A DNA stretch of 64,000 bases from Thiorhodovibrio winogradskyi (lineage in GTDB: Bacteria > Pseudomonadota > Gammaproteobacteria > Chromatiales > Chromatiaceae). The position numbers were made by a program, and so were the translations under genes. Location: positions 3,917,531-3,981,530 of the forward strand of contig NZ_CP121472.1 in assembly GCF_036208045.1 (NCBI RefSeq), read 5' to 3'. Positions within the stretch are counted from its first letter, which is position 1; each line of letters opens with the position of its first letter. The notes beneath the pieces were generated by a model, which did no database searches, was not told the origin of the DNA, and was given only the letters and a program-made list of their open reading frames with translations. Shown here in pieces: positions 17,185 to 25,922 of this stretch.

Positions 17185-18078
17185 GTGAATGCCCATCAGG
17201 AAACGCATGCATTGAACGCAGAATCACTGAAAGACGCCATTAGAAGGGAGCTGCCCGATCTCCTGCGCAACGACGCGCCGTTTCGCGATGAGCTCCTCGC
17301 ACTGACGCGCCGACATCATCCTGAACGCGGTGAAACCGAAGATTGGTTTCACGAAATGCTTGGCGAGTTGCGACGTGATCGTGAAGAGCAAAGTCGCAGG
17401 TGGGAAGAGCAAAAAGCCAAAGACGAGCGCGACCGGGCTGAGCAGGCGCGCAAGTGGGACGAGCAAAATCGCAAGTGGGAAGAGCACAAAGCTCAGGCCG
17501 AGCAGGATCGCGCCGAGCAGGCGCGCAAGTGGGACGAGCAAAATCGCAAGTGGGAAGAGCACAAAGCTCAGGCCGAGCAGGATCGCGCCGAGCAGGCGCG
17601 CAAGTGGGAGGAAGCCAATCAGCACTTCGACCGTGTGCATGAGGAGATCATGGCGCAAGCGAAACGATTCGACCGCGGCATCGGTGCCCTCGGCGCGCGC
17701 TGGGGCATCCATTCCGAGCGCGCCTTTCGCAATGCCTTGGCCGGCATTTTGGAGGTGAGCTTCGGTGTCGAGGTCATCAACGTCAATGAATTCGATGACA
17801 CCGGCGTTGTCTTCGGCCGCCCGGAGCAGATTGAGCTCGACATTATCATTCAGAACGGCCTGTTATTGATCTGCGAGCTGAAGTCGTCGATCGATAAGGC
17901 GGGCATGTACAGCTTCGAGCGCAAGGCCCGTTTCTACGAGGAACGCCACCATCGCCAGGCCCAGCGCCTGATTGTCATCTCGCCAATGATCGATGACCGA
18001 GCGCGCAAGGTCGCCGAGCGCCTCGGCATCGAGATCTATCATGACTCGACCGACCTGACCTCGCTCGATGCGAGCTGA
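17185..18078 (+). CDS. DUF3782 family coiled-coil / PD-(D/E)XK nuclease-like protein
   Basis: A 297-residue product with a GTG start at 17185. Residues about 60-150 are a highly charged coiled coil built from near-identical 25-residue units (ARKWDEQNRKWEEHKAQAEQ). The C-terminal domain has RWGIHSERAFRNALAGIL, QIELDIIIQNG and LLICELKSS. The Asp and the ExK pair fit the PD-(D/E)XK fold seen in DUF3782 proteins, which occur mostly in cyanobacteria and purple sulfur bacteria with no established function. It stands alone between intron copy B and a DUF4351 unit. Confidence 0.75.
   Translation: MNAHQETHALNAESLKDAIRRELPDLLRNDAPFRDELLALTRRHHPERGETEDWFHEMLGELRRDREEQSRRWEEQKAKDERDRAEQARKWDEQNRKWEEHKAQAEQDRAEQARKWDEQNRKWEEHKAQAEQDRAEQARKWEEANQHFDRVHEEIMAQAKRFDRGIGALGARWGIHSERAFRNALAGILEVSFGVEVINVNEFDDTGVVFGRPEQIELDIIIQNGLLLICELKSSIDKAGMYSFERKARFYEERHHRQAQRLIVISPMIDDRARKVAERLGIEIYHDSTDLTSLDAS
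17449..17612 (+). repeat. 75-bp in-frame tandem repeat in the DUF3782 gene
   Basis: The segment starting CGCAAGTGGGACGAGCAAAA recurs with a spacing of exactly 75 bases (CAAGTGGG at 17451, 17526 and, in partial form, 17601). Being a multiple of three, it adds whole 25-residue coiled-coil units, so copy number could change the stalk length without breaking the frame. Confidence 0.85.
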
Positions 18079-18096
18079 TTGTGGCGGGTTTTCGCA

Positions 18097-18149
18097 GCGG
18101 GACATTTGACGGGACATTTATCGATTTTGGGGACAGTATACTTAATTCC
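18097..18149 (+). repeat. GGGGACAG leader block before DUF4351 copy 2
   Basis: Degenerate GGGACATTT units at 18099 and 18111 precede the shared block GGGGACAGTATACTTAATTC at 18129-18148. From here to about 19350 the sequence matches the unit starting at 23308, so this is the left edge of a repeated unit of about 1.2 kb. Confidence 0.75.
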
Positions 18150-18224
18150 TTTGGGCTGGCAGGGCGAGCTGTTCGCGACTAAAGCCGCTCCTACCCACGG
18201 CACCATATCGGCTAAACTCCCTAC

Positions 18225-19190
18225 ATGACAGCCGACACCCAAGCCACCGACACCAGCGACAAACCCGACTACGACAGCCCCTGGAAAGAAGCGCTGGAGC
18301 GATTCTTTCCGGAGTTTCTGGAGTTGCTGTTCCCGGCCATCCATGCCGAGATCGATTGGTCAAAGGGCGTGCAGTTTCTCGACAAGGAATTCCAGCAGAT
18401 CGTACGCGAGGCCAAGACCACCCGGCGCACTGCGGATAAGCTGGTCGGCGTCACCCGCCGCGATGACACGCCGGTGTGGGTGCTGGCCCATGTTGAAGTG
18501 CAAGGTGATCCGCAAAGCGACTTTGCCGTGCGGATGTTCACCTACAATTACAAAATCCGCGATGCCTACCAAGTGCCGGTCGCGAGCTTGGCGGTGCTAG
18601 CCGATACCAAGCGCAGTTTCCGCCCCAACAGCTACAGCACGGCGCTGTGGGACTGTCGGGTGCAATTCGACTTTCCAATGGTCAAACTGCTCGACTACGC
18701 TGACCCCGAGCGCTGGGCCGAGCTGGAAGCGAGCGACAATGTTTTTGCCTTGGTGGTCATGGCCCAAATCCGGGCCAAGGTCGCCGACGATGCCGAGACC
18801 CTGAAACGCTGGAAATTCCGCTTGATGCGCTTGATGTATGAGCGCGGCTATGAGCGCACGCTGATTGAAGAACTCTTCCGCCTGATCGATTGGATGATCC
18901 GTCTTCCTGAAGAGCTGGAAGCAGAATTTCGCCAAGAACTCTACGCCTACGAGGAGCAATACCAAATGCCATATGTGACGACTGTTGAGCAAGCGGGGAT
19001 TCAGAAGGGGATGGAGATGGGAGTGCAGCAGGGCGAGGCCAGGACATTGCTGCGCCAGCTCGATCAAAAATTCGGCCCAGAGGCCGTGCAAACGCACCGC
19101 GAGCGTATCGAGCAAGCGGAGCTTGAGCAACTCGACACTTGGCTGGGGCGCATCCTCAGCGCCGACAGCCCCGAGACCATCTTCCACTGA
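18225..19190 (+). CDS. DUF4351 / Rpn-like nuclease family protein, copy 2
   Basis: A 321-residue product, nearly identical to copy 3. The core is TRRTADKLVGVTRRDDTPVW followed by VLAHVEVQGDPQSDFAVRM, with the ExQ nuclease-like signature. The C-terminal region carries YEEQYQMPYVTTVEQAGIQK. It has an eight-residue expansion (GMEMGVQQ) before the DUF4351 helix compared with copies 1 and 3, which explains its extra length. The upstream block is shared with copies 1 and 3 and the downstream flank with copy 3. Function is as for the family: putative DNA nuclease or recombination factor, unproven. Confidence 0.8.
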   Translation: MTADTQATDTSDKPDYDSPWKEALERFFPEFLELLFPAIHAEIDWSKGVQFLDKEFQQIVREAKTTRRTADKLVGVTRRDDTPVWVLAHVEVQGDPQSDFAVRMFTYNYKIRDAYQVPVASLAVLADTKRSFRPNSYSTALWDCRVQFDFPMVKLLDYADPERWAELEASDNVFALVVMAQIRAKVADDAETLKRWKFRLMRLMYERGYERTLIEELFRLIDWMIRLPEELEAEFRQELYAYEEQYQMPYVTTVEQAGIQKGMEMGVQQGEARTLLRQLDQKFGPEAVQTHRERIEQAELEQLDTWLGRILSADSPETIFH

Positions 19191-19526
19191 GACGAGGGAT
19201 TTTTCAGGCTAGATTGTAGGCAACAGGGGTTTTTTTAGGGTGCCCGGTCCCCGTATTTTCAATTTTTTTCGGGGCTAAGCTAATCTGCCAGGGCAAATGG
19301 CACCTCATTGCGGGTGGCCTCGCCCACAATGCCGAGCAGCGCGCGATCCCACTTCTCCAAGAATTCTGGGTCCAATTCTGGGGACAGCAATTCGCAATTC
19401 TGGGGACATATATGGTCCGCCCCGCGATGCCAGACCCCCCAGGTCCAGATTTTTCCTCCCACGTAAGCGCTTGAATCTCCGTCTTACCCGACGTTTTTTG
19501 GACATTTCCGTCCGACGTCAAGAAGT
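19191..19526 (+). other. 3' flank of DUF4351 copy 2 with repeat motifs; no gene
   Basis: The first 165 bases match the flank of copy 3 at 24346-24500, including an AGGCTAGATTGTAGGCAACA segment. On the minus strand they read a short coding-like tail (KWDRALLGIVGEATRNEVPF and a stop at about 19280), probably the C-terminal end of an unidentified gene carried along with the unit. Then follow GAATTCTGGG, AATTCTGGGGACAG and AATTCTGGGGACATATATGG (19402 onward), the last also found beside both IS110 copies. I see no complete gene. Confidence 0.6.
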
Positions 19527-21879
19527 CGTTTTTTGGACAAACACTGACACAGTTATCCATTTTATATAAAAATAATTTTGGAAAAATAAAAGAAAGCTTG
19601 GCATGATCGGGTGAAGTGGTTTTATCCTCATCAAGGAGCTTCCCTGGTAACCCAAATCGAGTTGCTTGCCGAGCCCGCTGGTGCGTTGGATCGCGCGGTG
19701 CGTTTCGAGCTTGGTGGTGGCTATGCGCTGCATCTGCCCCATGGCCCGCGCGCGCTGGGCACCCTCTACCATCGCGGCACCCCGATCAAGCAAGTGAACC
19801 TGCGCGACAAAGCCGAACGTCGCCTCTTGGCCGTGGAACTGATGCAAAAAGGCGTCAATCAGAGCCGCTTGGCCGATGCCTTGCAGCTCAGTCGCCAGAC
19901 CCTGCACAACTACCGCGAGAGCTACCGGGAATTCGGCGTGCAGGGACTCTTGCACGGCTACAGTCCCGCGAAAAGCAAGGACGAGGAACTCCATCGCCAT
20001 CTCAACGTCAACAAGCACCGTCCTGGCTCCAAGGCCCGCGAGCTCGAAGCGCTGCGCCGCGCCAAGCGTGAGCAGGCCGAAGGTGAGGCACAGGCCGAGC
20101 TGGACTGGGACGGGGAGGCGACCTATGAACTCCAAGAGCCGGCGATCGAAGAAACCCTGAGTGCGGCCCTGGCTGGCGCGCAGGCGACACCACCTCAATC
20201 GCAGCCGACCGAGGTGGTGGCAAGCGAGCGTCCTTATGCCCAGAACCATGACTGGGAAGACAGCCGCTATGCCGGCATCTTCCCCATCCTCATGGTCCTG
20301 ATCAGCCAATGGCACTGGTTGAGCGGGGTAATGCGCCTGTTCGGCAACGGCTGGAAGCTGTTCATGGTCTTCGCCCTCATGGGCGTGAGCAACATCCGCT
20401 CCATCGAGCAGATCAAGCACGTGCGCCGTGACGAGGCCGGGCGGATGCTGGGGATTGGCACCCTGCCGTGCCTGGAGACTATTTGGGGCTGGTTCCATGC
20501 GGTGGCCAAGCAAGGCCGCGCCGCCGTGCTGGTGGCGGCGTTTTCCGACGACCAGCTCCAGCGCGGCTTGGTCGGCACGGATGTGTGGTTCACCGATGGG
20601 CATCTGCTGCCCTATACCGGCATGCACAAGGTTCATGCCAGCTACCATACCCAGCGGCGCATGCCCACGCCCGGGCAGACCAATCTGGTCACTTGCGATG
20701 CGCGCGGGCGGGTGGTGTGCTTTGAGATTCAGGAAGGCAAAGGCGATCTGCGCGGGCGCATTCTCGCCTTGGGCGAGTATGCGCGTGAGCAGGGATTGGG
20801 CGTGATGCCTTTGCAGGTGTTTGACCGCGAAGGCGACGGGCTGGAGTTCTTCTCCACCCTGGTCGCCACCGACACGCCCTTTGTGACCTGGGAGAAGAAC
20901 GCCGATGCGGCGCGCTTGCGTGGGTTGGAGGCGGGGAGCTTTACCGAGACGCTCACGTTGAACGGGACCGAGTACCGGCTGCTCGAGGAGGAGAAGGCCT
21001 GCACCGATCCCCTGAAGCCCGCGCCCTGCGCAGCGGAGTCTGAGCCAACGTTCAAACTGCGCCGGGTCGTCATCTGGAATCTGCGCACCGGGCATCGCAC
21101 CAGTGTGGTGTGCTGGGATGGCGCCCTGGGGCTAACGCCGGTGGCGATCGCCACCGCCATGCTCAGTCGCTGGGGCGCCTCGGAGAATACCTTCAAGCAC
21201 CTCCAGGAGCGTCACCCCTATCATTACCATCCGGGATTTGGGGTGAGTGAGAGCGAGAAACAGGACATTGCCAATCCGGCGATCAAGGCCATCGATGCAC
21301 AATGCCAAGCCATCAAGACCCAGCTCAACCGCCTCTACAAGCAACAAACCAAGTGCAAGCCTGGGATCAAGAAAGACGGGACCTTGCGCGCGAACAGCAA
21401 ACACCAGCGCATCGCCGCGGAGATCGCCGCCGCCGAGGCGGAGCTGGCGCGGCTGAAGGACGAACGCGATCAGTTACCCGAGCGCGTCGATGTGGGCACC
21501 TTGAGCGATTACCGCTCCTTTCAGGCGATCGACAATGAAGGCAAGAATCTGTTCGATGTCGTCACCTCTTCGGTCTGGAATGCCCGCTGCCAACTCATCG
21601 ATTGGCTCGAGCCGGTCTATGCCAAAGACAGTGATCGGGTCGATCTGCTCTATGCGATTCTCAACTGCCACGGCTGGATTCGCAGCGATGCCCGCTCGGT
21701 GGTGGTCCGTCTGGAGCCGCTACAGCAGCCGGCGCGCCGCGCCGCCCAGGAGCAGCTGTGCCGCAAGCTCACCGGTCTGGGCGCGCGGATCCCCGGCGGG
21801 AAGTGGCTGCGCATTGAGGTCGGCGACGCGCCGCTTTGATGCGGCGTCGCTTTGGGCTTTGGGCGCTGTCCAAAAATCA
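19527..21879 (+). mobile_element. Insertion sequence with 742-residue DDE transposase
   Basis: The left end GTTTTTTGGACA (19528-19539) and the right end TGTCCAAAAATCA (21867-21879) form imperfect inverted repeats with core TTTTTGGACA. A second ACGTTTTTTGGACA lies at 19491-19504, so the true left end may be there. Between them is a single transposase gene. The element sits directly against a truncated rfbC fragment on its right. Confidence 0.6.
19611..21839 (+). CDS. Large DDE transposase
   Basis: A 742-residue product with a GTG start. Residues about 60-125 are a helix-turn-helix region (AVELMQKGVNQSRLADALQL, then SRQTLHNYRESYREFGVQGL). The catalytic core shows DVWFTDGHLLPYTG (Asp329), LQVFDREGDGLEF (Asp405) and WGASENTFKH (Glu525), the order expected for an RNase H-like DDE enzyme. 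A charged coiled region with KQQTKCKPGIKKDG follows, then a C-terminal domain. I do not assign an IS family. The frame is intact over the full length, so the enzyme may still be active. Confidence 0.8.
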   Translation: MKWFYPHQGASLVTQIELLAEPAGALDRAVRFELGGGYALHLPHGPRALGTLYHRGTPIKQVNLRDKAERRLLAVELMQKGVNQSRLADALQLSRQTLHNYRESYREFGVQGLLHGYSPAKSKDEELHRHLNVNKHRPGSKARELEALRRAKREQAEGEAQAELDWDGEATYELQEPAIEETLSAALAGAQATPPQSQPTEVVASERPYAQNHDWEDSRYAGIFPILMVLISQWHWLSGVMRLFGNGWKLFMVFALMGVSNIRSIEQIKHVRRDEAGRMLGIGTLPCLETIWGWFHAVAKQGRAAVLVAAFSDDQLQRGLVGTDVWFTDGHLLPYTGMHKVHASYHTQRRMPTPGQTNLVTCDARGRVVCFEIQEGKGDLRGRILALGEYAREQGLGVMPLQVFDREGDGLEFFSTLVATDTPFVTWEKNADAARLRGLEAGSFTETLTLNGTEYRLLEEEKACTDPLKPAPCAAESEPTFKLRRVVIWNLRTGHRTSVVCWDGALGLTPVAIATAMLSRWGASENTFKHLQERHPYHYHPGFGVSESEKQDIANPAIKAIDAQCQAIKTQLNRLYKQQTKCKPGIKKDGTLRANSKHQRIAAEIAAAEAELARLKDERDQLPERVDVGTLSDYRSFQAIDNEGKNLFDVVTSSVWNARCQLIDWLEPVYAKDSDRVDLLYAILNCHGWIRSDARSVVVRLEPLQQPARRAAQEQLCRKLTGLGARIPGGKWLRIEVGDAPL

Positions 21880-21906
21880 GGGGGCTTTTTGGGCGGTTTT
21901 GGGAGG

Positions 21907-22029
21907 TCTGACTATAACCCTAAGGGACAATTTACCTATCGCTGGGACGACCCGGAGCTTGGCATCTGGTGGCCGCTGGATCAACCGATGATTTCAAGGC
22001 GGGATGCGGAGGGGCGCTTTGTGCAGTAG
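21907..22029 (+). pseudogene. rfbC: 3' fragment of dTDP-4-dehydrorhamnose 3,5-epimerase gene
   Basis: The frame reads NPKGQFTYRWDDPELGIWWP, then LDQPMISRRDAEGRFVQ and a stop. This matches the conserved C-terminus of RfbC/RmlC, which makes the rhamnose precursor for surface polysaccharide. Only about 40 codons remain; the left side abuts the right end of the insertion sequence. The rest of the gene is not in the window. Confidence 0.7.
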
Positions 22030-22045
22030 CGGATTAAAGTCAACC

Positions 22046-22180
22046 ATGCCCGCACTTCTCGATCCTACCAACGATTATGTTTTCAAGCGCCTGTTCGCCG
22101 AAACTCCGGAACTGCGAGTGGCGCTGATCAACGATCTGCGTCCTGACCTGCCCCCCTACCTGACTGAGACGAATGTTAAG
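22046..22180 (+). pseudogene. N-terminal fragment of an Rpn family nuclease gene
   Basis: It starts MPALLDPTNDYVFKRLFAET and continues PELRVALINDLRPDLPPYL, the standard Rpn N-terminus also seen in the gene at 15566. After about 45 codons the similarity ends and the frame runs into unrelated sequence. It is a decayed gene just upstream of uma2. Confidence 0.7.
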
Positions 22181-22335
22181 TTAAAGCTCTGCGTGCGACA
22201 CTTAAGTCTTGATGACCGACTGCAACGCTTGATGAGAGCTTGTGATCACAGCGAACCGGCCGGAAATTGGTTCAAATTCAGCCTGGATTGAAGGCGTACC
22301 TGATCGGCGGGATGTCATTGAAACGGAGGCCCAAG

Positions 22336-22932
22336 ATGTCGGCTCAGCCCTTGTTGCACCTAACATTTGAAGATTGGCTTGCCAACGAACGGGCGCAAAC
22401 TGAAATGCGCACGGAATATGTCCGTGGTGAAGTGTTCGCCATGTCCGGTGGCTCGCGCGAGCATAATTTGATTGCAACCAATATCGTCAGAGAATTGGGC
22501 ATTCAGTTTAAAGGTCGCCCCTGCTGTGTCTATTCCGGCGATTTGAAGGTGCGCATGGAAACCGCCGACGCCAGCGCCTATCCGGATGTGATGGCGATCT
22601 GTGGTGAGCATCAGTATCTCGACGGGCGCCGAGATGTGGTGACAAACCCCGTTCTTATCGTCGAAGTCTTGTCGGACTCCACCGAAGCGTATGATCGCGG
22701 CAAGAAATTTGCTCACTACCGGACACTACCGAGCCTGATGGATTATCTTCTTGTCGCCCAAGATCAAGTACGAGCCGAACTCTACACCCGCGCCAATGAT
22801 GGCGCTTGGATGATGCGAAGCTACGATCAAGTCGGACAAAAGGTGCCGCTTACAGCGATTGATGCCGAACTGTTGCTGGCCGAAGTTTACGATAAAGTCG
22901 GCTTGCCCTTGGGTCATTCAATATCGGCGTAA
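22336..22932 (+). CDS. Uma2 family endonuclease (DUF820)
   Basis: A 198-residue product. The ATG at 22336 follows a GGAGG site at 22325-22329; an upstream in-frame TTG at 22267 is unlikely. Features of the family are LTFEDWLANERAQTEMRTEY, GEVFAMSGGSREHNLIATNI and VYSGDLKVRMETADASAYPD with the nuclease Asp. Then come PVLIVEVLSDSTEAYDRGKK with the ExL/K region, and FAHYRTLPSLMDYLLVAQD. Uma2 proteins have a PD-(D/E)XK fold and are abundant in cyanobacteria and purple bacteria; their role is not established. The frame is intact. Confidence 0.85.
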   Translation: MSAQPLLHLTFEDWLANERAQTEMRTEYVRGEVFAMSGGSREHNLIATNIVRELGIQFKGRPCCVYSGDLKVRMETADASAYPDVMAICGEHQYLDGRRDVVTNPVLIVEVLSDSTEAYDRGKKFAHYRTLPSLMDYLLVAQDQVRAELYTRANDGAWMMRSYDQVGQKVPLTAIDAELLLAEVYDKVGLPLGHSISA

Positions 22933-23009
22933 AATTCAACACATGAGTAAATAAAGACATTGGGACAACTCAGAACATGAACGTCTGATAGCCGTTAAAT
23001 TTTTTCAAT

Positions 23010-23267
23010 ATGATTATTACACGTACCCCGTTTCGCATTTCTTTCTTCGGTGGCGGCATCGATTATCCAGACTGCTATCGCGAACATGATGGCGCGGTGC
23101 TGAGTGTGACAATTAATAAATACTGCTTTATCACACTGCGTTATCTGCCGCCGTTTTTTGAATATAAGCATCGCATCCGCTATTACCGCCGTGAAGAAGT
23201 GAGCGCCACTGACGAGATTCAGCATCCGGCGGTGCGCGAATGCTTGCGCTTCATGGCGATGGAGAAA
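23010..23267 (+). pseudogene. 5' stub of a sugar (heptose-type) GHMP kinase gene
   Basis: The frame begins MIITRTPFRISFFGGGIDYP and continues INKYCFITLRYLPPFFEYKH. This matches the N-terminus of GHMP kinases of the D-glycero-D-manno-heptose 7-phosphate kinase (HddA) type, which act in LPS or S-layer heptose synthesis. After codons for RFMAMEK the sequence turns into CAGCAATTCTGGG repeats and the DUF4351 unit. The catalytic glycine-rich loop and C-terminal domain are lost. Nothing in the window continues the gene. Confidence 0.75.
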
Positions 23268-23328
23268 CAGCAATTCTGGGCAGCAATTCAGCAATTCCAG
23301 CAATTCTGGGGACAGTATACTTAATTCC
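23268..23328 (+). repeat. CAATTCTGGG repeat cluster before DUF4351 copy 3
   Basis: CAGCAATTCTGGG, CAGCAATTCAGCAATTC and CAGCAATTCTGGGGACAG follow one another, ending in GGGGACAGTATACTTAATTC at 23308-23327. The arrangement closely parallels 13153-13210, which likewise interrupts a coding frame. Confidence 0.8.
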
Positions 23329-23403
23329 TTTGGGCTGGCAGGGCGAGCTGTTCGCGACTAAAGCCGCTCCTACCCACGGCACCATATCGGCTAAACTCCC
23401 TAC

Positions 23404-24345
23404 ATGACAGCCGACACCCAAGCCTCAGACACCAGCGACAAACCCGACTACGACAGCCCCTGGAAAGAAGCGCTGGAGCGGTTCTTTACGGAGTTTCTGG
23501 AGTTGCTGTTCCCGGCCATCCATGCCGAGATCGATTGGTCAAAGGGCGTGCAGTTTCTCGACAAGGAATTCCAGAAGATCGTGCGCGAGGCCAAGACCAC
23601 CCGGCGCACTGCGGATAAGCTGGTCGGCGTCACCCGCCGCGATGACACGCCGGTGTGGGTGCTGGCCCATGTTGAAGTGCAAGGCGATCCGCAAAGCGAC
23701 TTTGCCGTGCGGATGTTCACCTACAATTACAAAATCCGCGATGCCTACCAAGTGCCGGTCGCGAGCTTGGCGGTGCTAGCCGATACCAAGCGCAGTTTCC
23801 GCCCCAACAGCTACAGCACGGCGCTGTGGGACTGTCGGGTGCAATTCGACTTTCCAATGGTCAAACTGCTCGACTACGCTGACCCCGAGCGCTGGGCCGA
23901 GCTGGAAGCGAGCGACAATGTTTTTGCCTTGGTGGTCATGGCCCAAATTCAGGCCAAAGTCGCCGATGATGCCGAGACACTGAAACGCTGGAAATTCCGC
24001 CTGATGCGCTTGATGTACGAGCGTGGCTATGAGCGCACGCTGATTGAAGACCTTTTCCGCCTGATCGATTGGATGATTCGTCTTCCTGAAGAGCTAGAAG
24101 CAGAATTTCGCCAAGAACTTTATGCCTATGAGGAGCAATTCCAAATGCCATATGTGACGACTGTTGAGCGAGCCGGGATTCAGAAGGGCGAGGTCAGGAC
24201 ATTGCTGCGTCAGCTCGATCAAAAATTTGGCCCCGAGGTCGTGCAAACGCACCGCGAGCGCATCGAACAGGCGGAGCTTGAGCAACTCGACACTTGGCTG
24301 GGGCGCATTCTCAGCGCCGAGAGCCCCGAGACCATCTTCCACTGA
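23404..24345 (+). CDS. DUF4351 / Rpn-like nuclease family protein, copy 3
   Basis: A 313-residue product, almost identical to copy 2 over the first 265 residues (same TRRTADKLVGV and HVEVQGDPQSDFAVRM core). It lacks the GMEMGVQQ insertion and ends QLDTWLGRILSAESPETIFH. The upstream 75 bases are also shared with copy 2. Given the low divergence, copies 2 and 3 arose recently. The unit lies inside a truncated GHMP kinase gene. Confidence 0.8.
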   Translation: MTADTQASDTSDKPDYDSPWKEALERFFTEFLELLFPAIHAEIDWSKGVQFLDKEFQKIVREAKTTRRTADKLVGVTRRDDTPVWVLAHVEVQGDPQSDFAVRMFTYNYKIRDAYQVPVASLAVLADTKRSFRPNSYSTALWDCRVQFDFPMVKLLDYADPERWAELEASDNVFALVVMAQIQAKVADDAETLKRWKFRLMRLMYERGYERTLIEDLFRLIDWMIRLPEELEAEFRQELYAYEEQFQMPYVTTVERAGIQKGEVRTLLRQLDQKFGPEVVQTHRERIEQAELEQLDTWLGRILSAESPETIFH

Positions 24346-24528
24346 GACGAGGGATTTTTCAGGCTAGATTGTAGGCAACAGGGGTTTTTTAGGGTGCCCG
24401 TATTTTCATTTTTTTTCGGGGCTAATCCGCCAGGGCAAATGGCACCTCATTGCGGGTGGCCTCGCCCACAATGCCGAGCAGCGCGCGATCCCACTTCTCC
24501 AGGGCGGCGCGATTCTCTGATTTAAAGG
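24346..24528 (+). other. 3' flank of DUF4351 copy 3
   Basis: This repeats the flank found after copy 2 (19191-19355), including the minus-strand KWDRALLGIVGEATRNEVPF coding tail with its stop at about 24425. The shared part ends near CACTTCTCCA at 24500, after which the exon side of intron copy C begins. Confidence 0.6.
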
Positions 24529-25922
24529 GTAGAGTAGAGGGCAGGTTGTCATCACTCGCTTTAGCTCATCTGTTTTCCGCCGCTTTGGCGGTGCCTTATA
24601 GCCGAGGCGTAGCGATGACTCCCAGCCCTCCCTCATCAAACCGTGCATGCGATTTTCCCGCACACGGCTTTCCGATGCTCTTCACACCAAGGCATGCACC
24701 GTCTTCCAGCCGGGCACCTTAGGGAGCTTGTGCAGTCCATGGCGGTCATAGAGGTCGCGAGACGGGATTTTGGCATGGCCTGCCTTCCAGTTTTTGACCT
24801 TATGTCGCTTTCGCAAGTGGATTCGCAGCCGCTGTTCGGCGTGGTTTCTGACCTTACTCATCGCCAGACTGGAATTGCGGAAATGGAAGTAGCCCGCCCA
24901 GCCTCTCAGGCTGCGGTTGACACTCCCCACCACATCGTCCAGCGGGATACAGGTCAGTTCTCGTCGTGTTAAGTCCGTCACTTTTGCCATGATTTTTCCC
25001 ACAGCTTTGTCCGACGGGCGCACGTTCGGGTACCATTTGCCGGTCTTGGTGCCTCGGCTCATCTGGAGCGTAAAGCCCAGAAAGTTAAAGCCCGATTCCT
25101 TGGCATCCACCACATGGGCCCTGATCTCAATCGGCGTCTCGTTGAGCGTCAAACCCAGTCGATCCACGACGTGGCGGACGACCTTCAGCGGTTCTTCCAC
25201 ACCCTGCTTGCAGAGCACGACAAAATCATCCGCATAAAGGACAATGTGCGCGCCCAGCTTCTGTTTCAGCCGATGTCGATCCCAAATACGATCCAGCAAG
25301 TGCAGGTAGAGATTCGACAACAGAGGGGATATTACTCCACCTTGCGGTGTTCCAACCCGGTTGCCTTTCCCTCCACCGACAGTCATGCGTTTTCCTTGAT
25401 CATTCACGCCAATGACGGGGGCTTTCAGCCACTGTTTCAGGAGTGCCAGGATGGCTCCATCGACCATGCGTTCAGCGACCACCGCCATGAGGTTGGCGTG
25501 GGGAATGGTGTCGAAGTCGCTCGACAGATCAGCGTCAATCACTTGGGTGTGACCGGCCCAGAGTGCGTTGGCAATGTCGTCGATGGCATCGTGGGCCGAG
25601 CGTTTGGGCCGAAACCCGTAGGAGTGCGGCGTAAAGTCCGCCTCGAAGATCGGCTCGATGACCAGCTTAACCGCCATTTGCACAACACGATCACGGATGG
25701 TGGGTATCCCCAGCGGCCGCTCGCGGCCATCTCCTTTGGGAATCATCACCCGCCGTACCGGTTGGGCACAGTAGCGTTTCTCTTGCAGTTCCTCTGCGAT
25801 GCCCTTCAGGAACCCTTCTACCCCTTCGCCTTGCTCGATCATCTCGAAGCTCACCCCGTCAATGCCAGGGCTGCCTCCATTTGACCGGACAAGATTCCAG
25901 GCGTGACGGAGGATGTCCTCAT
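24529..25922 (-). mobile_element. Group II intron, copy C (5'-truncated, RT frame open)
   Basis: The minus-strand 3' end (domain V at about 24620-24672, end CTACTCTAC at 24529) is followed upward by the longest uninterrupted RT frame in the window. Homology to the usual RT N-terminus ends at about EDILRHAW (25922), where roughly 60 residues and all of intron domains I-III should precede. A small unrelated plus-strand gene begins only about 230 bases further on, so the ribozyme core is absent. Confidence 0.7.

Noticed and set aside
19518-21095. 525-codon minus-strand frame opposite the DDE transposase
   Set aside because: It mirrors the transposase codons and lacks any motif; the plus-strand frame has the HTH and DDE residues.
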